The notes under the pieces are model-generated. The model saw nothing but the letters and a program-made list of their open reading frames with translations. It was not told the DNA's origin and ran no database searches. Source: Hsuehochloa calcarea (taxonomy: Eukaryota; Streptophyta; Magnoliopsida; Poales; Poaceae). Taken from it: a stretch of DNA of 64,000 nt. Below are positions 46,402 to 55,104 of this stretch, piece by piece. The stretch spans positions 19,516,915 to 19,580,914 of the forward strand of contig CM070606.1 in the NCBI GenBank assembly GCA_036346395.1. The letters run 5' to 3'. The translations under genes were made by a program, and so were the position numbers. The stretch's first letter is position 1, and each line of letters begins with the position of its first letter.

Positions 46402-48193
46402 TGTTGGACCGTAAAGGCGACTAGAGGGGGGGGGGGTGAATAGGAGCACGCTCACTTTTTCATAATTTATGAACTCAATACAATTTAACTCCAGTAGCTA
46501 TTAGAAAGCTATGAAGATCAATATACCGAGACAATGGAAGACTAGTATTGAATCCAATTAAACCCTAAGCAATATAACAAAATCAACTAAGATTACCAAG
46601 ACTCACAAAGACGGCTCGGTCGACCGTTATACTCAACCGGTCGGACCGATTGCCGGGCGATCGGCCGGCGTTGTCTTTGGCGGTCGGACGCCCAAAATCG
46701 ATCCGACCGGTGATGACAATGATCGACCGCCGACTCGAACCGATCCGCATGATAAAATCACCGATGGCGAAGTTGCAATTAGGTGAAACTTTTGATTCTC
46801 AACTCCAATCTTTATGAAACTTTGCACACACCTTCTATATGCTATTGAGGACCTATTCCAATCGAATATTATGATAATTCTTGGAGCGATCTTGAGCAAT
46901 TGTCAATTGATTAATGAAGGTCTAAAACGGGCAAGAACGAAAACTTGATCCTAAAGCTTGTTCGTGAGAGATTGATGATCAAGATGATGCTAGATAGATT
47001 CACACATATCACAGCAAGCTAATTCACGTGAAAGAATCAATCACAAACTTGCGGATCAAAGAAAGCCCTAAAATCACCAAATTGAAAGCAAGAACGAAAA
47101 GAGACTTATCTCAAGCAAACCTTGCATAGATTGATTTCGTGATTGAAGTGGATTACATCCACACCATCATGGATCAAGAGACAATCAAGGATCACGAAAT
47201 TCACCACAAACCATCAAAGCCCTAGCCTCCACCTCAACTCCCTAAAGACAACTAGGGTTTTGAAACATAAAAGGCGAGAGAGAGAGGTGCAGCCACCATC
47301 TCCTCCTATTTATAGTGGAGGCCTAAAACTCTTAGGGTTTGACTTAATTGGGCTCCGTTAAGGCCCACTAACAAGCGGGTCACACACGCGCATGCGCTTA
47401 AGCGCCGTCTTTAACTTTTGACCTAAACCACTTCACCATGTGCCATGGATTCGCCAATAGGTCACCCTTGTCCATCTTGTGTCACGCTTGAGTCGTTGAC
47501 CTCACCCGGCATCGTCGATCGTTCTGGACCTCAACTCTTCAAGTCTAGTCCCGATTCTCCTCGCCGTTGACCGTCGTTGACCACCAAGCTACTGCACAAC
47601 CACGGCACAAGAAAATACGATTCGGGAACAAGTTCTTCACAACTTGACCCATGTTAGTCAAAACATGCATCATGCAAATCATATGCCATGAAACCAATGA
47701 CTTTGACCTAACAAAACAACATCGCCACGAAGTTGGCCGTCGTTCAAGTAGAAACCGGTCTGACCGCTCCAGATGAGCCGGTCGGACCGCCTTTGGCCGT
47801 CGGACCGCTCCTGTGAGCGGTCGGACCGCCCTTGGGACTTAGCCAAATTCATACTCCCAAATTCAAACCTTCGAAACTTTAAACCAATAGAACTTCTTAC
47901 TGGAGACTCCAAAAATTATGAGACCAAGTGCATTGGGATCCCCTCACTTGCCTACAACACCTATTTTTGGCCCAGCTCATTTTGACCACTTTGGTCATTG
48001 CCGGTCCGACCGCCCCACATGGCCGGTCCGACCGATTTAGGACCGGTCGGACCGCCGTGCAAGGACCGGTCGGACCGCCCCTGTCCAGAATACCTGTAGC
48101 TTTGTCAAAAACGCGTGAAACGACAAAACGTAAACGCTATTGCCAATTGTCACATCATCCTAAGATCTGGAACATATACCCATGAAATCCACA
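46402..48193 (-). mobile_element. SIRE-type solo LTR
   Basis: A single 1792-bp LTR from TGTTGGACCG to AATCCACA, flanked by a perfect 5-bp duplication CTTGT (46397-46401 and 48194-48198). It lies inside the Angela-like LTR. It is homologous to 391-2315 and carries CGGTC palindrome clusters near 46616-46740, 47754-47830 and 47998-48080. One LTR plus one duplication shows it formed by LTR-LTR recombination. Confidence 0.95.
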
Positions 48194-48457
48194 CTTGTGA
48201 AACATAGTCATCAACCAATACATATGCTAGTCTATTCATATGTGTTCTCATATGTTTTCGACTAGGGAACGTTTAAGAATAATCATCAGAGAAATATAGA
48301 GTTTCACAATCTAGTCACATACTTGATAATAAATATTATTGATATTATTCTATGAATAAGATAACATATTATCCAATGTTATGAACATATTGAAATATAA
48401 TCATTTTTATGATTACCTCTAGGGTATATTTCCAACAGTCTCCCACTTGAACTAGAG

Positions 48458-48819
48458 TCAATCATTTAGGTATCTAATACCGATAGCCCTTGTGTGCACC
48501 ACATGCTTTGGCTGTATGAGAGGCTTTGTCAACGGATCAGCAACATTTAGATCCGTATGAACTTTGCATATCTTGACATCTTTTCTATCCACCAACTCAA
48601 TAAGATGATATCGCCTAGGTATAAGCTTGGATTTCTGATGGGATCTAAGCTCTTTAGCCTGCGCAATGGCTTCATTATTGTCACAATAGAGGTCCATTGG
48701 GCCCAAGGCCCTCGGAACCACACCCAACACAGCAATCAAATTCCTTATCCAAACACCTGCTTTCGTAGCTTCACAAGCTGCAATGTACTCGGCCTCCGTT
48801 GTGGAATCAGCAACCGTCT
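48458..48819 (-). pseudogene. Copia RNase H, C-terminal fragment
   Basis: The frame reads LYCDNNEAIAQAKELRSHQKSK-like sequence and then the tail KVHTDLNVADPLTKPL, standard for the end of Copia RNase H. It stops at the polypurine region. The N-terminal part is cut by the Tat-type element. Confidence 0.85.
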
Positions 48820-49583
48820 TGTCGGTGTATTAGAACCGATCTTACGTAAAGATTATTTGATTCGGGGGGTCTCCTAGAGATGAAATCACGCAGAGTAGTT
48901 GACACGGGATGTTTAGACAGGTTCAGGCCTTCTCCGGAGAGAATAATAACCCTAATCTTGTGTGGTGTGGTATTCTTAATGATCGAGTAAGAAGCTAAGA
49001 CTATTACAGAGAATCCAACTCTTTTTCCCTACTCGCCCTTGATGTCCTTATATAGTCGTGAAGGAGTAGCCGTTTTGCCCTGCGGAAGAGGCGCCTTAAT
49101 TGAGCCAGTAATGGGCGTGTGATGGCAGTAATTACCGGCGCATTGGCTTCTCCACGCCGTCTGGCAATTATCATTCAAAGATAATGGGGTATTTAAGCAC
49201 AATTACTACGCGGGATAGTAGTGCGTGCGGACTGTTCAGTTCCTTAATCAATTGGACCCACTGCTTTGTAGGTTTGATTATAAGGTGGTCGTAGTTTACC
49301 TGGTCGTAGAAGGACTTACGACCAGGTAGCAGTCGTAGAAGGATTTGCGACTATGTAGTGGTCGTAGAAAGACTTACGACCATGTAGTGGTCGTAGAAAG
49401 ACTTACGACCATGATATAGTCGTAGCAAGACTTACGACTATAGGGGTGATTGTAGAAGATCTTACAATCACTTGGTAGACCTCTCCTTATAGATATAAGG
49501 GGTACTGGGACTATGTGATATCATATTTACCCATAATAAAATTATAGATAAAAGATAAAATGAGGATTATTAGATCCTCGTCA
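48820..49583 (-). mobile_element. 3' LTR of Tat-type element
   Basis: In its own orientation it starts TGACGAGGATC (49583) and ends ACACCGACA (48820). CTATATAAGG (about 49060-49051 on the minus strand) is a good TATA box. The left edge is firm because Copia RNase H stops there; the right edge is inferred from the TG start and is less sure, as I see no clear polypurine tract beside it. Confidence 0.6.
49299..49471. repeat. Array of six hairpin units, GGTCGTA-N8-TACGACC type
   Basis: Units start near 49299, 49331, 49359, 49388, 49416 and 49447. The first has a perfect 10-bp stem, CCTGGTCGTA / TACGACCAGG, with an 8-base loop. Others have stems AGTCGTA/TACGACT and TGATTGTA/TACAATCA, so changes in one arm are matched in the other. 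Spacing is about 30 bases. The array lies inside the LTR. Confidence 0.9.
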
Positions 49584-49730
49584 TCTATTGACTTCAAGTG
49601 AAAGTAACTTACTTGGTAAAGGTTTCAGTAAATGGACTTAAGACCATGAAAATGTCGAGAATGATAGTCGAAGAAAAAACTCTTCGACATTTGAGTCTTT
49701 GCTTGACCAGAATTTGCTTGGTCGGGAAGG

Positions 49731-50184
49731 TTGCTTACGACTATCGAAAAGTCATAAAAACCCTACAATTATGTAGTAGGCGACGTAAAGATTTGGTCAA
49801 GAAAGTAATTTTGCTTGGAGGTGACAAAACGAACCTAACTTTCTGAGCACCGTGCGGGAATTGCAAACGATTTCCACAGATCTGTTGATGAGACGGTTCG
49901 GCGATTGCAATCGTGAAGATTGCTTACGACTATCAAAAGTCGTAAAACCCCTCGACCGTCGTGGTCGTAGTAGAGAATCGGAGAAAAAACTCTTCCGATT
50001 AATACTTCCTTCGACGGAAAGACTTGGTCAAGAATGTAATTTCGCTTGGGGGTGACAATACGCACCTATTTTTTCTCGAACGGACCATCTGGGGAATTGC
50101 AACCGGCTCTCATAGACTTGTCCGATGAAGCGGTTCCCGAAGCGGTACAACCATCTCCCATAGACCTATAGCCGAGGCGGTTTC
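49731..50184 (+). repeat. Diverged duplication upstream of the antisense ORF
   Basis: Two copies (about 49731-49900 and 49920-50140) share, in order, TTGCTTACGACTATC, TTGGTCAAGAAWGTAATTT, GGAATTGCAA and a GATGARRCGGTTC block. A third partial copy ends at 50184. They sit immediately upstream of the antisense ORF's TATA box. Confidence 0.75.
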
Positions 50185-50206
50185 AGGCGGCGGAGATCGT
50201 CTTGAT

Positions 50207-50214
50207 TATAAAAC
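50207..50214 (+). promoter_or_regulatory. TATA box of the antisense ORF
   Basis: TATAAAAC, about 135 bases upstream of the ATG at 50349, followed by a CT-rich leader with no upstream ATG. This suggests the antisense ORF has its own promoter inside the element. Confidence 0.6.
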
Positions 50215-51271
50215 TTACCGGGAGGTAGACTTGGGTTTTACCTTTCCCCAAATCACTCCATTGTTCTTGAGCTCTTGCTTTCTCCGTCCTCGACTAGGTT
50301 TCATCTTCTCGCCGCCAACCCAATTAAAAACTTCTTGCTTACGGCGAAATGGCCAAGAGAGTTTCTGAATGGGAGGAATCGGAGATGGATGCGGCTAAGA
50401 TCAAGATCTTGGTCGATGCCGGGAAGATTCCAGAGAAGGCTCTGGTGAAGTGGATTCCAGCTATCGGGCAGCACTGGCCATCGGGGGAAAATGGGCAAAT
50501 CCCCGTCTTCCAAGCGTATTGTGAGTGCGACCTTCGATTGCTCGCCACCCCTTTCTTCTGAGAGTACTCGAACACTTTGGGGTGGAACCGGTGAACTTAG
50601 GTCCCAATTCCATTACCATGTTGAGTGTGTTCGTGTATCTCAGTGCGAGCGCGCACAGGGATTCGGCGGATCTCGAGCTGTTTCAATATTATTATGGGAT
50701 GGCTCGACAAACCGGAATCGCCGGAAGCTGCGGTCTGAAGCTCCACGACTCGAAGTCGAAGGAGTATATTCAGAGTTTCACCCGGTCTTCGTGGCCGGGC
50801 TGGAGGAAGAGGTGGTTCTACTGGAAGGTCACCTCAAGACGACCTTTCTTTCGCGGGAAAAGTGCGAAAAGAAATCTTCATGGGACTCAACCCACGAAGA
50901 TATCAGTAGGATTAGCCCTTATATTCAAGCTATTAAGGACTTGAAGGAAGAAGGGTGACGGATGGCATGTGGTGAAGGATTTCATCACACGCCGAATTAG
51001 TCCTCTGAAGAAACGAGCATCTCCTATGTGGAGGTACTCGGGAAGAGGAGACCCCACCAGAGACTACGAGGAGGGTAAGTAATTGTCGACTTAGCTCTCG
51101 GTTTGGTCTTTCTCAACCTTGTCTAATGTTCTTATCTGTTTAAACAGATCTTTCACAGGCTGAGGTTGACTCTAGAGTCAGACTCATCTGCGAGAAGTCT
51201 CCACCACTCCGAGGGGAGGTTCCTCAAGTCATTGCGGCTTTGTCCGCAGATGAAAGGATAGGCGCCTAAAG

Positions 51272-51448
51272 GTAATCAAAAGTTGATTCTTTCTTTAGGA
51301 CTTTATAGTCGTAGAAGATACTTACGACTAAAGGTGATCGTAGAATATCTTACGATCAGAAAGAGTCGAGAAAAACTTACGACTTGGTACTTGTCGAGAA
51401 AAACTTACGACTAATTAGTCATTCTTCTTTTTTTGTTTTGCTTTACAG
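51272..51448 (+). other. Candidate intron with hairpin units
   Basis: Runs from GTAATC to TTTACAG. It contains TAGTCGTA-N9-TACGACTA (51306-51330) and TGATCGTA-N8-TACGATCA (51335-51358), followed by two decayed units near 51363-51415. The units belong to the same family as the LTR array at 49299-49471. Confidence 0.7.
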
Positions 51449-52853
51449 AAAGTAGGCATGGAAAATCGTCAGGACGACGAAGAAGTCGTACTGATGACTA
51501 TTGGCGCTGGGTTGTCGAAAGACAAAGGCTCGGCTCCTCCCTCCAAGAGACGTCGACTTGTAAAATCTCGACAAAGGGAGCAAGCTCAAGCTCGGTCTTC
51601 GACGGACCCTCTACAACTGCGGCGGTGTAGCTATATCTGAGCCGAGGCCGCGACTATCGGCCGAGGAGGTTGAGGCGGTGAATCTCTTAAGCGCAAACCT
51701 CACAAGGCTAAGGTATCCTACATTATGACAAAGAATCTTTCGCGATTTACGCCACTCCTAGTTTTGTTAGGCAACCGGAAAGGAGAATTGGAAAGATTTT
51801 GTGTCTTTATGAAGGGCGATCTTTGCATCGGCACAACTCGCAATCGAGAGGCGATCTTTGCTTTTGGAATGGTCGAGGCGATCTCGGCCATCCAGAGAAT
51901 CGAAACCGAGCTCGGTTCCTGTCCAAACTCTACGAGCACGTGGTAAATGGCGAGCCGATTGTTGAACCTCGACCAGACGTGGTCGTGGAGAAGAAGAGGT
52001 CCTCCGTTGGGAGGATTGCCCCAAAATTCTGGTTAAGACCGAGTGCAGGTATGTGAAAGTTACTAAAGTGTAAGAACGACATTTACCTTTTCTTTTCACA
52101 ACCTGATTTGCTTTTCTTTATTTCATCGACTTCTTGATCCCGGGAATGCTTCATTTGAGAAGTCCATTGCCATCCCTTGACTCGAGGAGGTGGCAATGGA
52201 GGTGGTCAAGCATCACCTTTGGCCCGGATGGTCGATGAAGTCGAGACTCTGAGTAACTCCACATCTGCTGAAGTCGTAGCTCGACCCTTGAAGTAGCGGT
52301 TTATTCTTGTTGAGGTGACCGCTACGACTGCTGAGGTCGTAGAAATAACAAGGGCAGTTGTGGAAGCCTCTGGTCAAGGCGGTGACCAGCTTGTGCACCG
52401 CTCTGGGAAGGAAATTGTAGGAGGCGTTCCTTCCCCTACCCAAAGAGAAGTTACAGAGAACAGAAGGAGAAAATTTCAACCACTGTGGTGACTTCTTTGG
52501 GCCTGCCTCCGTCGTAGGGTCCTCTCGCACACAGATCTCGTGACCGAGTCCCCATCCCAAAGATATTCCCAATACGGAGAATACTTTTGATAACGCGCCT
52601 CGAGAAGGTGTGGTGGGACAAAGTCGCGAGGATAGATAAGTCGCAGAACCGGACCTTGTATATTCGATGTTTGCTAGGGCGACTATGAATGTAAGTATCT
52701 TCAAAATACTTATATATGTGACTTTCCTTCTCTTCTCACTGTTTTCTTTTTGCAGAAAGCTCTAGAGCAAATTGCTGTTGTCGGTGAGTACCATCGACAA
52801 CTTTTAGAGCTAAGACAGGAGAAAGAACTACTCTGTGCAGAGGCAGAGAGATG

Positions 52854-53098
52854 GTAAGTCACTTATCATTCATAATTGTTTTCGACTTAAATACTGTGAT
52901 AATGTTTTACGAGAATAGTCATGGAAGAAACTCATGACAAAGTACTAGTCGTAAAAGCTTACGACTACTTACAAACTGTAGTGGTCGTAGAAAGACTTAC
53001 AACCATATCGTAGTCGTAGAAAAACTTACGACTAGGTCAAGAGTTGTAGAAGTACTTACAACCATTGGTGATGTTTATCTTCGTTCTGTTCTTTGTAG
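52854..53098 (+). other. Candidate intron with hairpin units
   Basis: Runs from GTAAGTC to TTTGTAG. It contains TAGTCGTA-N6-TACGACTA (52946-52967), then GGTCGTA-N8-TACAACC, TAGTCGTA-N8-TACGACTA and GTTGTA-N8-TACAAC, up to about 53065. These are the same repeat family as in the LTR. Confidence 0.7.
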
Positions 53099-54314
53099 GT
53101 TAAGCGGTGATACGAAGACCTTAGTGACTCACTCGACTATGAAAAAGAAGAGTCGAGGAGGCTAAGGAACAGTATTAGTCCTCTCGGATAGACTTGAGAG
53201 ACTGCCTCTGCATCTAAAAGATTGCGGAAAAAATAAGCGATAAGTTCTGAACTTAAGACTGCTTTTGATCTTTAACCTTTGCAGACTCTCTTTTCTTCTC
53301 GGATAAAGAAAAGAGATCACGAAGCCGCATCAAGTTCAAGAAAAAGCTTTGGTCATTCGGGAGTTTTCCGTATTACCACGAATAAGGATCAAGAACTTGA
53401 GGGTCTTAGAACTCGATTAACGGTAAGTAATTCTTTACTGTTATCCTTTTGAGTATTTTCCTTTTCTAATGCCAATTTCTTGTTCGTAAATTGCTGTCAA
53501 TTGAGAAGCCTCGAGTGAAATCCAAGAAAAACCTTGATCTACAATGAGTCCATCCGCATCGCTAAGATGAATCGAGAGGACATCGAGCATGGGAGAAAAA
53601 GCACATGAAACCATTGCTTCCCATCGAGAAGAGGTTAAGCTGGATTCTCAATTAGTAGGTAAGAAATGCTTTTACCTATAATTATCTTTGTGCTATCTTC
53701 CTCCGTAAGTTTATTTTCGTTTGACCGATTTTATTCTTTTGAACAAGTGGTGAAAACAAGAAACTTCGCGAGGCTTCGACTTGTACCCAACAGAGATGGA
53801 GTTGATGAAGACTAGTCTTCAAGGCAACATCACTCTCTGAACAATGTGCTTAGTGAGCTACATTACGAGGAAAAACTCCTCGAGAAGATACCATATTTGC
53901 TCACACAAGTACCATTGGGAACAAGTCGGAAAATTACAAGAAATGGTGACCACTCGAAGACTAATCTGTGAATCAATAAGGAGGCGATCGAGCTGCGATA
54001 AGTTACGCTTTGGCGAAACTTAAAGCTCAAGACCCATGTAATGTTAAACCAATCGAAGCCGACTTGATCGTCCCGAATCGAGGCAAGTCGTCTGATTGAG
54101 GAAATGCAGTCAGTTGGCAAAAAGGTGGCGGAGGAAATGCAGCTAGGCTACCTTGTAACTACCTTGTAAGGCAGATAATTTCTGTTGATGAGTAATATAT
54201 GATCCATCTTATTTCCTGAAAATCATCTTGTCGAGTAGTTAGTAACTCATAAGATAATAAACGAATGAAAGACTAAGAATTGAAGTCAAATTAATAACTT
54301 TATCCTAGCCCCCG

Positions 54315-54354
54315 ACTATTTGCTTAGATTGTTTAGACAATCTAAGTAAATAGT
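54315..54354. terminator. Long hairpin, 18-bp stem and 4-base loop
   Basis: Left arm 54315-54332 (ACTATTTGCTTAGATTGT), loop TTAG, right arm 54337-54354. The arms pair with a single G-T wobble. Being between converging transcription units it may act in 3'-end formation; the terminator role is inference. Confidence 0.55.
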
Positions 54355-54454
54355 GTTTGAAATGGGGTTTCTGAAAACAAAGAGAGGTTTGTTTAACTTA
54401 TAGTTTTTGTTATGGTTGTCAAGCACTTGGTGAAAGAGTAGAAGCGACTCGACA

Positions 54455-54979
54455 CTAGGAAGTTCCTTCTAGTGGGCAAGACCACGTGCGAGAGAAAAGG
54501 CCGACTAGGTGATGTTACCATCTCAGACTAGTTTAATCAAACCAAGAACGACAACTTGAGTTAAGCAAGCGTCTAGAGGACTTTAATAATTCGTTAGCCC
54601 TTTTACGATGGACTCGATAAGTCTTTTCGAGTAGCAAAAAGTAGGAGGCGAGCAACGTAGGAAGTTCCTTCTAGTGGGCGGGACCACATGCGAGAGAGGA
54701 AAACTTCGACTAGGTGTGTCTCTTCCTTGACCGGTCAAAGCGAAGCGAGTACATCAAAGGTGGTGAATAAATATATCAAGTGTACTCTACTTAGAATATT
54801 TTTGGAAATCTTTGAAAAAATAAACTAAGATTGAGAGAGTTGGCTCACGAGAACATTTATTGGATAAAACCGAGCTCTTTGTATTGGTGAAAAATGAGTA
54901 ACGAGTTGATGCTAGGAAATTCCTTCTAGTGGGCGAGAACCACATGCAGATAGGAGAAGTTTCGACTAGATGATGTTAC
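54455..54979. repeat. Three spaced copies of a 64-68-bp repeat
   Basis: Copies lie at 54455-54518, 54656-54718 and 54912-54979. Each holds TAGGAARTTCCTTCTAGTGG, an inner palindrome (GGAAGTTCC), then ACCACRTGC and CGACTAGRTG. Spacing between copies is about 200 and 256 bases. Confidence 0.88.
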
Positions 54980-55104
54980 TTGTTTTCGACCGGTGTAAAG
55001 AAAGCTGGTGTTTTGTATCATAGTCGAAAGATTAAAAAGCACTACTCAAAAAATAAGGCAAGAGAAGTAGAAAGAACCTGGACTTTTATTGCTTGAGAAA
55101 TTGG

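Larger units (their letters stand above)
45030..48819 (-). mobile_element. Angela/BARE-like Copia element, 3' end
   Basis: On the minus strand: RNase H C-terminus (48819-48458), polypurine region (reversed TCCCACTTGAACTAG after 48437) and an LTR opening TGTTGGAAATATACCC at 48437 and closing ...CCCGCGATCA at 45030. The LTR start is the hallmark of Angela/BARE/RIRE1 elements. The LTR is split by a SIRE solo LTR; without it the LTR is about 1.6 kb. The element is truncated at 48819 by the Tat-type LTR. Confidence 0.8.
50349..54169 (+). pseudogene. Tat-lineage antisense ORF (PF04195-like), spliced, decayed
   Basis: The first exon begins MAKRVSEWEESEMDAAKIK and carries the plant retroelement domain once named 'putative gypsy type transposon': FGVEPVNLGPNSITMLSVFVYL, WPGWRKRWFYWKV, then ITRRISPLKKRASPMWRYSG. 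Frame changes near 50560 and 50840 break it. Candidate introns with GT and AG ends lie at 51075-51147, 51272-51448, 52691-52755 and 52854-53098, with more donors (GTAAGT) downstream. The later exons are Glu/Lys/Leu-rich, suggesting coiled coil (EYHRQLLELRQEKELLCAEAERW), and the last frame closes at TAA 54167-54169. Its function is unknown. It is transcribed opposite to gag-pol and converges on the end of pol. Confidence 0.75.
54170..55104. other. Convergent region between antisense ORF and pol
   Basis: About 935 bases without coding sequence, where plus-strand transcripts of the antisense ORF and minus-strand gag-pol transcripts meet. It contains an 18-bp-stem hairpin and three copies of a 64-68-bp repeat, listed separately. 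Confidence 0.7.

Noticed and set aside
49299..49471. CRISPR-like array
   Set aside because: Spacing near 30 bases invites the idea, but the units are hairpins with diverging stems, the spacers are short remnants of the same repeat, and the context is a plant retroelement LTR.
50349..54169. Antisense ORF as a captured host gene
   Set aside because: Its first-exon residues fit the plant retroelement PF04195-type domain known as an extra ORF of Tat elements, and its place between pol and LTR matches that lineage.
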